A stretch of 64,000 bases of DNA from the NCBI RefSeq assembly GCF_014784055.1, contig NZ_CP061813.1, positions 335,501 to 399,500 on the forward strand, in the 5' to 3' direction. Shown here one piece after another: positions 8,521 to 17,922 of this stretch (position 1 is its first letter; every line of letters begins with the position of its first letter). Source of the stretch: Polaribacter haliotis. Lineage in GTDB: Bacteria > Bacteroidota > Bacteroidia > Flavobacteriales > Flavobacteriaceae. Made by a program: the position numbers and the translations under genes. The notes beneath the pieces were generated by a model that worked only from the letters and a program-made list of their open reading frames with translations, was not told the DNA's origin and did no database searches.

Positions 8521-11500
8521 TTATTTATTCACTAAAACATATTCTCCTTTTTCAATTAAAGGAATTGCTTGTTTAAATTTCACTTCTTTTTCTTCGCCAC
8601 TCATTACATTTTTAATGGTAACTTTTTCGTTTCTTCCAATTTTTGGTTGCTCTCTTACAACAGTTTCAACTGGCTCAGAAGATTGTTGACGAGAATTCTG
8701 AATGGCTTGTTCCGTAGAATTTTGCACATCTGCTTTACTCGTATTTAAACTTTGTCTTTTTTGGTTTCTTGCTTCAGAAATTTGAGATCTATCTTGTGCT
8801 GGTAATTCTCCTTTGAATAAGAAAGACAACACTTCTTTATTAATTTCGTCTACAGTTTTCTTAAACAACTCAAAAGCTTCAAATTTGTAGATTAATAAAG
8901 GATCTTTTTGTTCGTAAGATGCATTTTGTACAGAATGTTTCAATTCATCCATTTTACGTAAATGCTCTTTCCAGTTTTCATCTATAATTGCTAAAGTGAT
9001 GTTTTTCTCGAAGTCTGTAACCAAACTTTTCCCTTCACTTTCATAAGCCTCTTTTAAGTTGGTAACAACCTGTAAAGATTTCGTTCCGTCTGTAAAAGGA
9101 ACTACAATTCTTTCATAACGATCACCTTCATTTTCAAAAACATCTTTAATTACTGGAAATGCTAAAACTGCATTTCTTTCGATTTTGTTTTTGTAATGTT
9201 CTGTAACAATATCATACAATTTGTCTGTAATTTCTTTTTCAGACATTTTCTCGAATTCATCTTCAGAAAAAGGAGAAGTCATCGAAGAAAACTTAATCAA
9301 TTCGAATTCGAAATTCTGATAATCTTTAACAGCCTTGTTAGAATTTACAATAGATTCACAAGTATCGTAAATCATGTTTGCAATATCTACTTGTAAACGT
9401 TTTCCATCTAAAGCATTACGTCTTCTTTTGTATACAAACTCACGTTGCGAGTTCATAATATCATCATATTCTAATAAACGTTTACGAATCCCGAAGTTAT
9501 TTTCTTCAACTTTCTTTTGTGCTCTTTCAATAGATTTGGTAATCATAGAATGCTGAATTACTTCACCTTCTTTTAAGCCCATTCTATCCATCATTTTTGC
9601 AATTCTGTCCGAACCAAAAAGACGCATTAAATTGTCGTCCAAAGCAACATAGAACTGAGTAGAACCAACATCTCCTTGTCTTCCTGCACGTCCTCTTAAC
9701 TGTCTATCTACTCTTCGTGAATCGTGTCTTTCTGTACCAATAATTGCCAAACCACCAGCTTCTTTTACTTCTTCTGAAAGTTTAATATCCGTTCCACGAC
9801 CTGCCATGTTTGTTGCAATTGTAACAATTCCAGGTTTCCCAGCTTCAGCAACAACATCTGCTTCACGTTTGTGTAATTTTGCATTTAAGATATTATGAGG
9901 AATTTTACGCATTTGTAACATTCTACCTAATAATTCCGATATTTCTACAGAAGTCGTTCCTACTAAAACAGGTCTGTTCTCTGCAACTAATTTTACGATA
10001 TCGTCTATTACTGCATTGTATTTTTCACGAGCCGTTTTGTAAACTAAATCTTGTTTATCATCTCTTTGAATTGGCTTGTTTGTAGGAATTTCAACAACAT
10101 CTAACTTGTAAATCTCCCATAATTCGCCAGCTTCTGTAATCGCTGTTCCTGTCATTCCAGAAAGTTTGCGATACATTCTAAAGTAATTTTGAAGTGTAAC
10201 CGTTGCAAAAGTTTGTGTAGCATCTTCAATTTTTACGTTTTCTTTTGCTTCAATGGCTTGGTGTAATCCGTCTGAATAACGACGACCGTCCATAATACGT
10301 CCAGTCTGCTCATCAACAATCATTACTTTATTGTCCATCACAACATATTCTACATCTTTTTCGAAAACGGTGTAGGCTTTCAAAAGCTGATTCATCGTAT
10401 GAATACGTTCACTTTTTATGCTGAAATCTTTGTATAATTCATCTTTTTGTTTCGCTTTTTCTTCTTTTGAAGTTTCTGCGTTATCAATTTCGCCAATTTT
10501 TACACCAATATCGGGTAAAACAAAGAAACTTTCGTTTTGTGTTTTTTCAGATAAATGTGCGATTCCTTTATCAGTTAAATCAATTTGATTATTTTTTTCT
10601 TCAACAACAAAATACAAATCTTGATCCACTTCTGGCATCAACTTGTTGTTGTCTTGCATGTAATAATTCTCTGTCTTTTGAAGGATTTGTTTGATTCCTT
10701 CTTGAGATAAAAATTTAATTAATGCTTTATTTTTAGGTAAACCTCTATAAACTCTTAATAATTGAAAACCACCTTCTTTGGTATCTCCAGCTGCAATTAA
10801 TTTTTTAGCTTCTGCCAATACTCCAACCAAATGTTGTCTTTGTAAAGAAACGATATCTGCAACTAAAGGTTTTAATTCTGTAAATTCATGTCTATCTCCT
10901 TGAGGAACTGGACCAGAAATAATTAATGGTGTTCTTGCATCATCAATTAAAACAGAATCTACTTCATCGATAATTGCATAATTTGGTGGTCTTTGTACTA
11001 AATCGTCCTTAGAACTCGCCATATTATCACGTAAATAATCGAAACCAAATTCGTTATTTGTTCCGTAAGTGATGTCTGCATTATATGCTTTTCTACGAGC
11101 ATCTGAGTTTGGTTGATGATAATCGATACAGTCTGTTGTAAAACCATGAAACTCAAAAATTGGTCCCATCCAAGCTTTATCACGTTTTGCCAAATAATCA
11201 TTTACAGTTACCAAATGCACACCATTTCCTGTTAATGCATTCAAATAAACAGGTAAAGTAGAAACTAAGGTTTTTCCTTCCCCAGTCATCATTTCTGCAA
11301 TTTTACCTTGATGTAAAACTGAACCACCAATTAATTGCACATCATAATGAACCATATCCCAAGTAACAGGTTTACCAGCGGCATCCCAAGAATTTGCCCA
11401 AAAAGCTTTGTCTCCATCTAATTCTATATGATCTCTTTCGCCAGATAATTCTCTATCGTAAGGAGTTGCAGTTACTTCGATTTCTTCGTTTTCTACAAAA

Positions 11501-11862
11501 CGTTTAGCTGTTTCTTTTACTACTGCAAAAGCTTCTGGCATAATTGCAGTTAACGTTTCTTCGGAAACTTTGTAAGCTTCGTCTTTTAAAGCATCTATTT
11601 CTGTATAAATATCTTCTTGCCTGTCTATATCCGCAGTTTTTGCTTCTTCTTCTAAAGTAGCAATTTTATCGTTTAACGGTTTTGTAGCTTCTTGAATTCT
11701 ACCTTTAAATTCAATAGTTTTTGCCCTTAATTCGTCGTTAGATAATTTAGAAAATTCTGCTTCAAATTTTCTAACATTTTCTACAATTGGTTGTAAAATT
11801 TTTAAATCTTTTTCCTGTTTGTCTCCAACAAAAAGTTTAATTACGGAGTTTAAAATGCTCAT
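8521..11862 (-). CDS. secA: Protein translocase ATPase SecA
   Basis: Motor ATPase that drives preproteins through SecYEG. It has 1113 residues, typical of Bacteroidota and longer than the roughly 900 of E. coli. The early part contains [20 protein letters not shown] (Walker A), [14 protein letters not shown] and the DEAD-like [23 protein letters not shown]2 carries [12 protein letters not shown] and the arginine-finger region [24 protein letters not shown] lineage-type insertion of about 150 residues follows ISGP. The C-terminus is a Gln/Ser-rich linker ending in GEYVLVNK, and the zinc-binding Cys motif of E. coli SecA is absent, as in relatives. Confidence 0.97.
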   Translation of the reverse strand: MSILNSVIKLFVGDKQEKDLKILQPIVENVRKFEAEFSKLSNDELRAKTIEFKGRIQEATKPLNDKIATLEEEAKTADIDRQEDIYTEIDALKDEAYKVSEETLTAIMPEAFAVVKETAKRFVENEEIEVTATPYDRELSGERDHIELDGDKAFWANSWDAAGKPVTWDMVHYDVQLIGGSVLHQGKIAEMMTGEGKTLVSTLPVYLNALTGNGVHLVTVNDYLAKRDKAWMGPIFEFHGFTTDCIDYHQPNSDARRKAYNADITYGTNNEFGFDYLRDNMASSKDDLVQRPPNYAIIDEVDSVLIDDARTPLIISGPVPQGDRHEFTELKPLVADIVSLQRQHLVGVLAEAKKLIAAGDTKEGGFQLLRVYRGLPKNKALIKFLSQEGIKQILQKTENYYMQDNNKLMPEVDQDLYFVVEEKNNQIDLTDKGIAHLSEKTQNESFFVLPDIGVKIGEIDNAETSKEEKAKQKDELYKDFSIKSERIHTMNQLLKAYTVFEKDVEYVVMDNKVMIVDEQTGRIMDGRRYSDGLHQAIEAKENVKIEDATQTFATVTLQNYFRMYRKLSGMTGTAITEAGELWEIYKLDVVEIPTNKPIQRDDKQDLVYKTAREKYNAVIDDIVKLVAENRPVLVGTTSVEISELLGRMLQMRKIPHNILNAKLHKREADVVAEAGKPGIVTIATNMAGRGTDIKLSEEVKEAGGLAIIGTERHDSRRVDRQLRGRAGRQGDVGSTQFYVALDDNLMRLFGSDRIAKMMDRMGLKEGEVIQHSMITKSIERAQKKVEENNFGIRKRLLEYDDIMNSQREFVYKRRRNALDGKRLQVDIANMIYDTCESIVNSNKAVKDYQNFEFELIKFSSMTSPFSEDEFEKMSEKEITDKLYDIVTEHYKNKIERNAVLAFPVIKDVFENEGDRYERIVVPFTDGTKSLQVVTNLKEAYESEGKSLVTDFEKNITLAIIDENWKEHLRKMDELKHSVQNASYEQKDPLLIYKFEAFELFKKTVDEINKEVLSFLFKGELPAQDRSQISEARNQKRQSLNTSKADVQNSTEQAIQNSRQQSSEPVETVVREQPKIGRNEKVTIKNVMSGEEKEVKFKQAIPLIEKGEYVLVNK

Positions 11863-11965
11863 TTTTATATATGATTAAATCAGTTACAAATTAACTGATA
11901 TTATTTAATTGTAAATCAAGTTTTTAAAAACTTGAAAAAGTACTATTTTCAACGAACTTCAAAAC

Positions 11966-11992
11966 AAAAAAAAAGCCTCTTTAGAGACTTTT
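11966..11992 (-). terminator. Terminator after the DUF2795 gene
   Basis: On the minus strand AAGTCTCT and AGAGGCTT form a short stem (one G-T pair) with a two-base loop followed by a run of nine T. It lies 19 bases past the DUF2795 stop. Confidence 0.7.
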
Positions 11993-12010
11993 TATATAGT
12001 TTTTAATTTT

Positions 12011-12232
12011 TTAATATTCATCTTCATTCCAAAGATAATCTTCTTCGGTGGGATAATCTGGCCAAATTTCTATAATCGAATCGTAAGAGTCGCCTTCGTC
12101 TTCTATATCCTGTAGGTTTTCTACTACTTCTAAAGGAGCTCCAGTTCTAATAGCGTAATCTATTAATTCGTCTTTGGTTGCTGGCCAAGGTGCATCTGCT
12201 AAATAAGATGCTAATTCTAATGTCCAATACAT
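12011..12232 (-). CDS. DUF2795 small acidic protein
   Basis: 73-residue acidic protein. It matches the DUF2795 pattern by PWPATKDELIDYAIRTGAPLEVVENLQDI, a two-helix domain similar to a short DNA- or protein-binding fold of unknown role. It ends in an acidic Glu/Asp/Trp/Tyr-rich tail. It has its own promoter and terminator and so is a monocistronic unit upstream of secA. Confidence 0.8.
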   Translation of the reverse strand: MYWTLELASYLADAPWPATKDELIDYAIRTGAPLEVVENLQDIEDEGDSYDSIIEIWPDYPTEEDYLWNEDEY

Positions 12233-12253
12233 TTCTTATTGTTTAATTTTGTG

Positions 12254-12284
12254 CAAAAATAATTTTTTTGCTGAATTATGCAAG
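12254..12284 (-). promoter_or_regulatory. Candidate promoter of the DUF2795 gene
   Basis: On the minus strand TATTTTTG (12254-12261) fits the Bacteroidota TAnnTTTG -7 box, with a TTG-type -33 element (CTTG, 12281-12284) 19 bases upstream. The ATG follows 21 bases after the -7 box. Confidence 0.55.
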
Positions 12285-12403
12285 TCTTTTTTAAGAAATT
12301 TATTGTGAAGTAATTTATTAATTTTGTAAAACATTTAAAATCAATATTTTAAGTTTAAAATAAAATTAAATAATTTCTTCAAACCGATAAAAAAAAGAAC
12401 TTG

Positions 12404-12976
12404 TTAATTTTTTGTAGGAATCCATTTGATTTCCTTTACTTGTAAGTCTTTAGACAATTTTCGTGCCAGCACAAAAAGGTAGTCAGAAAGTCGGTTTAGA
12501 TATTTTAGTATGTCATTATTTATGGCTTCCTCGTCATTTAACTCTACAGAAAGACGTTCTGCACGTCTACAAACACATCTTGCGACGTGACAGAATGACA
12601 CAGCTTGATGGCCACCAGGTAAAATGAAATGAGTCATCTGAGGAAGTTCTGTTTCCATTTTATCGATTTCATTTTCTAAAAATAAGATAGAGTCTTCATC
12701 AATTTTAGGTATATTTAAACGCTCCTTACCACTTTTTAAGGTTTCTTTTTCAGGTGGTGTTGCCAACATTGCTCCTAAAGTGAACAATTCATTCTGGATA
12801 TTTAAAAGAGATTCTTTAATATAATTACTAATTTCTTGGTCTTTTATTAACCCAATATAAGAGTTTAATTCATCTACAGTTCCATAAGAATCGATACGTA
12901 AATTGTATTTTTTTACTCTTGTTCCGCCAAATAGAGCAGTAGTTCCTGCATCACCAGTTTTTGTATATATTTTCAT
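12404..12976 (-). CDS. PduO-type ATP:cob(I)alamin adenosyltransferase
   Basis: Transfers the 5'-deoxyadenosyl group of ATP to cob(I)alamin, making adenosylcobalamin. The PduO-family signature is MKIYTKTGDAGTTALFGGTRVKK at the N-terminus, with DELNSYIGL and the C-terminal block CHVARCVCRRAERLSVEL...LNRLSDYLFVLAR. Its 190 residues are standard for the single-domain family. No cobalamin-pathway neighbour is present, so it probably serves salvage for methylmalonyl-CoA mutase or a similar enzyme (inference). Confidence 0.93.
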   Translation of the reverse strand: MKIYTKTGDAGTTALFGGTRVKKYNLRIDSYGTVDELNSYIGLIKDQEISNYIKESLLNIQNELFTLGAMLATPPEKETLKSGKERLNIPKIDEDSILFLENEIDKMETELPQMTHFILPGGHQAVSFCHVARCVCRRAERLSVELNDEEAINNDILKYLNRLSDYLFVLARKLSKDLQVKEIKWIPTKN

Positions 12977-13071
12977 GCTTTTAAGTTCAAGGTTTTGGGT
13001 TTAAAATTCAAAGTTAAGAAGTTTAAAATATGTAGTTATTCTAATTAAGAGAGTTTAACAATTACACAATT

Positions 13072-13845
13072 TTAAGTTCTTATTTTAAAATGTTCTTTTT
13101 CCTGTTCTTTTCGGAATAATACAATTCCCCAATGAAAAACATCCACTGTTACAGTTACAGATGGATGGTTTTTAATTTCCATCCAAGCTTCTTGCATTTC
13201 TTTGCTCCAGTAGATATCATCAAAAATCCAAACAGAATTATTATGAGTTGTATCTAAACAGGTTCTAAAATAGTTTAAAGTTGATTGTTTCGTGTGATTT
13301 CCATCAAAATAAATAAAATCGTATTTTTTATTTTTTACAATTTCAGGAAGAGTTTCTTCAAAATTGCCTGTAATAATATTTATATTTTTGAAGTTGTTTG
13401 TTAGTAAATCATTGGCAATTTTACTCGTTTCTGGGCAGCCTTCTAATGTGGTAATTTTTGCATTTTCATTCCCAATTTTTATTGCTGAAGTTGCCAATCC
13501 TAAAGAAGTTCCTATTTCTAGGCAATTTTCAGGTTTAAAATAACTTGTAATACGAATTAGTAATTTTGCTTTTTTGTTTGAAATTCCTGCAACTTTCGCA
13601 ATTTTAGATATTTTACGTTCATTTGTTTTAAAAACTCGAGATCCAGAACCAAAATCGGTGACTTTTATAGACTGTTTGTTGTCTAATAGGTGTTGTTTTA
13701 TAGTAAGAAAATAGTTCCACCTATTTTTATCCGTTTTTTTGTAGAAACATTTAGTTACCAAATTATAAACAAAAGGTGAATGCACCCCATGTTGATTGGT
13801 TGATTTTAATAAAAAAATAAAATATTTTATTGCTATATTAGACAT
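13072..13845 (-). CDS. Class I SAM-dependent methyltransferase
   Basis: 257-residue Rossmann-fold methyltransferase resembling the O-methyltransferase type. The SAM-binding motif I is CLEIGTSLGLATSAI (about residues 97-111), followed by ITTLEGCPETSKIA (motif II acidic residue) and KYDFIYFDGNHTKQSTLNYF (motif IV). The N-terminal HGVHSPFVYNLV is conserved in Bacteroidota relatives. The substrate is unknown. It is divergent from the capsule export genes, with a 72-90 base shared promoter region. Confidence 0.82.
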   Translation of the reverse strand: MSNIAIKYFIFLLKSTNQHGVHSPFVYNLVTKCFYKKTDKNRWNYFLTIKQHLLDNKQSIKVTDFGSGSRVFKTNERKISKIAKVAGISNKKAKLLIRITSYFKPENCLEIGTSLGLATSAIKIGNENAKITTLEGCPETSKIANDLLTNNFKNINIITGNFEETLPEIVKNKKYDFIYFDGNHTKQSTLNYFRTCLDTTHNNSVWIFDDIYWSKEMQEAWMEIKNHPSVTVTVDVFHWGIVLFRKEQEKEHFKIRT

Positions 13846-13903
13846 TATATAAAAAATGAAAAACGAAAGTAAAATAAAATTATAGCTTTACATTCATAAA
13901 AAG

Positions 13904-13911
13904 TATATTTG
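13904..13911 (+). promoter_or_regulatory. Candidate promoter -7 element for the Wza/Wzc operon
   Basis: TATATTTG matches TAnnTTTG. Because the first ATG (13918) is only six bases downstream, transcription would begin at or near it, which favours the second ATG (13936) as the true start of the lipoprotein. Confidence 0.5.
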
Positions 13912-13935
13912 TAGCTTATGTTATTGAAGATAAAA

Positions 13936-14733
13936 ATGAAATACTACATTACAATTCCTTTATTATTACTCTTTTTATGTTCTTGTGTGTCGAATAAAGA
14001 TTTAAGTTATTTACAAGGACAGCCAAAAACAAATACAGAAATTAAGAGAATTAATAATATTCCCTATAAGTTACAGATAGACGATATGGTAAATATTATT
14101 ATAAAATCAAACAATCAAGAATTGGTTTCTGTTTTTAAAAAAAATGAAAATAATAATTCTAATACAGCAACTACAAATCAAAGTTTTTCTGGTAATGCTA
14201 ATTATTATTCGGATTATAGTATAGATAATTATGGAAATATTCGTGTACCAACTTTAGGAGAGTTAAATGTTTTAGGTTACACAGTAGAGGAAGTTCAGAA
14301 AAAAATAGAAGATAAATTAAAGGATTTTATTAAAGATGGTGAAAATGTTTTTGTTTCGGTAAAGTTGGCTGGAATAAAATACACAATATTTGGAGAAATA
14401 GAATCCCCAGGAACTAGAATAATTTATCAGAATAGAGTCTCTATTCTAGATGCAATTGCTAATTCTGGCGATATTACAGATGTTGGAAACAGAAAAGCAG
14501 TTGAAATTGTAAGACAAACTATTGCTGGAACAGAAAAATATACTATAGATTTAACAAATATAGATGCTTTTAACTCTGAAGTTTTTTATATAAAACCTAA
14601 CGATTATATAAACGTACTTCCTTTAAAACAGAAATCTTGGGGAACAGGAACTACAGGTTTACAAAGTTTAACCACTGTTGTAACTGTACTTTCTTTAATT
14701 ACATCTACCATTATATTAGCTAGAAATTTATAA
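13936..14733 (+). CDS. Wza-like polysaccharide export lipoprotein
   Basis: Outer-membrane polysaccharide export protein. From the chosen ATG the first residues (MKYYITIPLLLLFLCSC) form a lipoprotein signal with the acylated Cys at residue 17. The polysaccharide-export domain opens with YKLQIDDMVNIIIKS. SLBB-type segments (VSVKLAGIKYTIFGEIESPGT, SILDAIANSGDITDVGNR) follow, and the protein ends in a hydrophobic segment. About 265 residues is normal for Bacteroidota. The kinase gene starts six bases after the stop, giving the standard Wza-Wzc export pair. Confidence 0.9.
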   Translation: MKYYITIPLLLLFLCSCVSNKDLSYLQGQPKTNTEIKRINNIPYKLQIDDMVNIIIKSNNQELVSVFKKNENNNSNTATTNQSFSGNANYYSDYSIDNYGNIRVPTLGELNVLGYTVEEVQKKIEDKLKDFIKDGENVFVSVKLAGIKYTIFGEIESPGTRIIYQNRVSILDAIANSGDITDVGNRKAVEIVRQTIAGTEKYTIDLTNIDAFNSEVFYIKPNDYINVLPLKQKSWGTGTTGLQSLTTVVTVLSLITSTIILARNL

Positions 14734-14739
14734 TTTAAT

Positions 14740-15777
14740 ATGAGCAACCAATTAAAAGAAACAAATAACCAATCTAATATAGACGTTAAAGACTATTTAT
14801 ATAAGGTTTTAGCATATTGGAAATTATTTCTAGTAACCATAGTTATTGGTTTAATAATTGCCAAGTTTATGAATGGTTACATGCAGAAAATATATAGTTT
14901 AAATACTGTAATTTCTGTAAAAGAAGAAAATAATCCATTATTTTCTACAGGTACAAATATCGCCTTTAATTGGGGAGGAGCAAGTGACGAATTAGAAACA
15001 GTTAAAGTAACTTTAACTTCTAGAACACATAACGAAATTGTTGTTAAACGATTACAATTTTACGTAGAGTATTTAAAAGAAGATCGTTTTAGATTAGCAG
15101 ATGTATATGGTTATACTCCTTTTAAGGTTGCGTTAAATATTAAGAAACCACAATTATATGGAAAACTTATATCACTTGAAATTACTGGAAATGATACCTA
15201 CAAAATCTCTACTGAATTTAATGAATCTGGAAATAATCAAGTAATTACTTATAGTTCGAATACAATAGAAAATTATAGTACGAACTCCTTGTATTACTCA
15301 GAAGAATTTAATGTTAATGATACTATTAAATCTGATTTTTTAAATTTTAAAATTGATAAAATAGATACTTTTACTATTGGAGAAAAATACTTTATAAGAT
15401 TTGGGAATTTCGATGGTACTGTAAAAGGAAATAAAGGTCTTTCTGTAAATACTGTTACAAAAGCAGCTTCGTTGTTAATTTTACAAAAAGATGGAACAAA
15501 CAAAAATAGAATCGTAGATTATTTAAACACTACAGTTCAGGTTTTAGATTCTATTAAACAAGTACAAAAAATAGAATATGCTGTTAAGACAGAAGCATAT
15601 ATAGATACTCTTTTTAAAGAAGAAACTAAAAAGTTAAAGGAAATTGAAGAAGGACTTGGAAATTACAGAGAATCTAATAATATTTTTGATTTATCAACAG
15701 AAGGATCTACATTTTATGAAGAAACTATTCAGCTAGAAAGAGAAAAAAAGAATTACAAAATTACAACGATTATTTAA
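14740..15777 (+). CDS. Wzc-type tyrosine kinase, N-terminal part (frame-split)
   Basis: N-terminal 345 codons of a polysaccharide co-polymerase. There is a cytoplasmic stretch, a first membrane segment (YWKLFLVTIVIGLIIAKF, about residues 22-39), then a periplasmic Wzz-like domain and the beginning of a coiled coil (KLKEIEEGLGNYRE...QLEREKK). The frame ends abruptly after NYKITTII. The sequence continues without loss in the -1 frame from 15750, where KELQNYNDYLIGLRSYL completes the coiled coil. The joined product would be about 823 residues, the usual size. It is either a sequencing or real indel in an A7 tract, or a programmed -1 shift. Confidence 0.85.
   Translation: MSNQLKETNNQSNIDVKDYLYKVLAYWKLFLVTIVIGLIIAKFMNGYMQKIYSLNTVISVKEENNPLFSTGTNIAFNWGGASDELETVKVTLTSRTHNEIVVKRLQFYVEYLKEDRFRLADVYGYTPFKVALNIKKPQLYGKLISLEITGNDTYKISTEFNESGNNQVITYSSNTIENYSTNSLYYSEEFNVNDTIKSDFLNFKIDKIDTFTIGEKYFIRFGNFDGTVKGNKGLSVNTVTKAASLLILQKDGTNKNRIVDYLNTTVQVLDSIKQVQKIEYAVKTEAYIDTLFKEETKKLKEIEEGLGNYRESNNIFDLSTEGSTFYEETIQLEREKKNYKITTII
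15744..15750 (+). promoter_or_regulatory. A AAA AAG slippery heptamer at the Wzc frame break
   Basis: In the reading frame of the N-terminal part the bases read A-AAA-AAG, the classic -1 slippery heptamer of dnaX and IS3 elements. Slipping back one base here leads directly into the open frame of the C-terminal kinase half. The tract is also an A7 run, so a one-base indel or phase variation gives the same picture. Confidence 0.6.
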
Positions 15778-17210
15778 TTGGTTTAAGAAGTTACTTAAGT
15801 AGTAATAATGTTTTTAGTAAAGATAAATTAGTTCCAGCAACAATTGTTTTACAAGATCCAAAAATTGTAGAATTAATTAATAATTATGTTACGAAATCTG
15901 CACTTAGAGAACAGATGAGGAAATCTGTTAAAGATATTCATCCAGAAGTAGTAAAAATTACAAGTGAATTAAACATTATCAAAAATAATTTATTAGAAAA
16001 TATATCTTCACTTTTAAGATTGAATTCTAATAAGCTTCGAAAATTAAATTCAGAATTAGCTTCATATAAATCCAAATTAAAAAAATTACCAAGAAAAGAA
16101 CAAGGCTTAATTACTTACCAAAGAGACTACGAATTGTCGGAAGCAAATTACAATTACTTAAAACAAAAAAAATATGAGGCTGGAACAGCAATTGCAGCAA
16201 ATGTTTCAGATGTTAAAATTGTAGATACAGCAAAAGACTTAGGAGAAGGACCTATGTATCCAAAACCAAGTTTTAATTACATGGTTGCTTTAATGTTAGG
16301 TATTGTATTTCCATTACTTTATATTATCATTAAAGAATTATTAGACAATAAAATACATACTGCAGAAGAAATTCAGAATAACTATGCCATTCCAGTATTA
16401 GGAGTTGTGGGTAGAAATTCTACAAAGAACAACTTGGCGGTTTTCGAAAGACCAAAATCTTCGGTTGCAGAATCTTTTAGAGCATTAAGATCTAACATTC
16501 AGTTTTTATTTAAAAATACAGATCAAAACGATTCAAAAACATTAATACTTACTTCTTCTGTAAGTGGAGAAGGTAAAACAATGATTTCCATAAACATGGC
16601 TACAGTTTTTGCCTTAAGTGGAAAGAAAACTGTTTTACTTGGTTTAGATTTACGTAAACCAAAAATTTACGACGATTTCGATTTACCTAACGATGTAGGT
16701 ATTGTAAATTATTTAATTAATCAGAAAACACTAGACGAAGTAAAAATTCCAACGAAAATTCCAAATTTAGATATTATTCTATCTGGGCCAATTCCTCCAA
16801 ATCCTTCTGAATTATTACTGAATGCCGCTGCAGATAAAATGTTTACTCAGTTAAAGGAAGATTACGATTATGTAATAATAGATACACCTCCTGTAGGTTT
16901 GGTTTCAGATGCCTTGGAGCTATTTAAATATTCGGATGCTGTTATCTATGTAATTCGTCAGAATTATACCGAAAAAGGGATGATGAAAATGATTGACGAT
17001 AAGTATAAAAACAAAGAAGTAACTAACATTAGTTATGTGTTAAACGACTTTTCAATTAAGAGTAAATACGGTTATGGCTATGGATATGGTTATGGCTATG
17101 GGTATGGCTATGGTTATGGCTATGGAAAATATGGCTATGGTTATCACGAAAATGAAGTAAAAGAAGGTTTCTTTTCTAAACTATTGAATATTTTTAAATC
17201 AAAAAAATAA
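15750..17210 (+). CDS. Wzc-type tyrosine kinase, C-terminal kinase part (frame-split)
   Basis: Continuation of the capsule co-polymerase in the -1 frame; the first internal ATG is at 15915. It contains the end of the coiled coil, the second membrane segment (FNYMVALMLGIVFPLLYIIIKEL) and the CpsD/CapB BY-kinase domain. That domain shows RALRSNIQF, Walker A SVSGEGKTMISINMA, Walker A' LLGLDLRKPKI and Walker B YDYVIIDTPPVGLVSDA. The tail has about a dozen Gly-Tyr repeats as the autophosphorylation cluster. Kinase cycling controls polysaccharide chain length and export through the Wza channel. A terminator follows. Confidence 0.88.
   Translation, partial: ELQNYNDYLIGLRSYLSSNNVFSKDKLVPATIVLQDPKIVELINNYVTKSALREQMRKSVKDIHPEVVKITSELNIIKNNLLENISSLLRLNSNKLRKLNSELASYKSKLKKLPRKEQGLITYQRDYELSEANYNYLKQKKYEAGTAIAANVSDVKIVDTAKDLGEGPMYPKPSFNYMVALMLGIVFPLLYIIIKELLDNKIHTAEEIQNNYAIPVLGVVGRNSTKNNLAVFERPKSSVAESFRALRSNIQFLFKNTDQNDSKTLILTSSVSGEGKTMISINMATVFALSGKKTVLLGLDLRKPKIYDDFDLPNDVGIVNYLINQKTLDEVKIPTKIPNLDIILSGPIPPNPSELLLNAAADKMFTQLKEDYDYVIIDTPPVGLVSDALELFKYSDAVIYVIRQNYTEKGMMKMIDDKYKNKEVTNISYVLNDFSIKSKYGYGYGYGYGYGYGYGYGYGKYGYGYHENEVKEGFFSKLLNIFKSKK
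17067..17144 (+). repeat. Gly-Tyr codon repeat in the kinase tail
   Basis: Tandem six-base GGNTAT units encode about twelve Gly-Tyr pairs near the kinase C-terminus. BY-kinases need a tyrosine cluster here, but such a regular repeat is prone to length change by slippage. Confidence 0.85.
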
Positions 17211-17215
17211 ATTTC

Positions 17216-17244
17216 AAAAAGCATCGTTAATTCGATGCTTTTTT
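17216..17244 (+). terminator. Terminator after the Wzc gene
   Basis: AAGCATCG and CGATGCTT form a stem with a six-base loop, followed by a T run, starting six bases after the stop codon. Confidence 0.9.
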
Positions 17245-17293
17245 GTTTTCTCAAACTTTTTTTAATTAAATTACTCCATATAAAACCATAAAA

Positions 17294-17803
17294 ATGATTC
17301 CAAAAAACGAATATGCTCCTTATTTCGAACAATACATTCAACTTGTTTCCAATAATGGAAAGTCGATTCTTGAAAATTTAGAAGATTCTCAAAAACAATT
17401 CGATACTTTATTTAGAAACCTACCTAAAGAAAAACATAATTTTTCTTATGCTGAAGGAAAATGGACTTTAAAGGAGTTAATACAACATACCATAGATACA
17501 GAACGTGTTTTCTGTTACAGAGCACTTTGTTTTGCAAGAAATGATAAAACATCATTACCAGGTTTCGACCAAGATGTTTTTGTAGATTATAGCAATGCAA
17601 ACGAATTAGATTATTTTGATTTATTAGATGAAATGGCAGTTTTAAGAAAATCGTCTATTCAATTGTATAAAAGTTTCTCGGAAGAGGCATTATTAAGAAC
17701 AGGAATTGCGTCCGATAAAAAAATGTCTGTTAGAGCTTTAGGTTATTTATTTTCTGGACATCAATTACATCATTTTAATATAATTAAAGAACGATATTTA
17801 TAA
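17294..17803 (+). CDS. DinB-family protein (DinB_2 type)
   Basis: 169-residue four-helix-bundle protein of the DinB/YfiT superfamily, putative metal-dependent thiol hydrolases or transferases. The pattern YAEGKWTLKELIQHTIDTERVFCYRALCFARND near residues 48-80 and the C-terminal FSGHQLHHFNIIKERY supply the expected metal-binding histidines (HTIDTE, GHQLHH). The function is unknown. It stands alone between the capsule terminator and the promoter of the next cluster. Confidence 0.82.
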   Translation: MIPKNEYAPYFEQYIQLVSNNGKSILENLEDSQKQFDTLFRNLPKEKHNFSYAEGKWTLKELIQHTIDTERVFCYRALCFARNDKTSLPGFDQDVFVDYSNANELDYFDLLDEMAVLRKSSIQLYKSFSEEALLRTGIASDKKMSVRALGYLFSGHQLHHFNIIKERYL

Positions 17804-17857
17804 GATTTACATAATAAAAGTTATTAAAAATAATAGGATTACTAAATCGTATTGTTT

Positions 17858-17890
17858 TTTGACTTAAATGTCTGAAATAGCGTAATTTTG
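17858..17890 (+). promoter_or_regulatory. Promoter for the amide-ligase gene cluster
   Basis: TTTG (17858-17861), a 21-base spacer and TAATTTTG (17883-17890) match the Bacteroidota sigma consensus TTTG-N19-21-TAnnTTTG. The next gene starts 32 bases downstream. Confidence 0.65.
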
Positions 17891-17922
17891 CTAACTAATT
17901 TTATAAATAAATATTTAGTATC

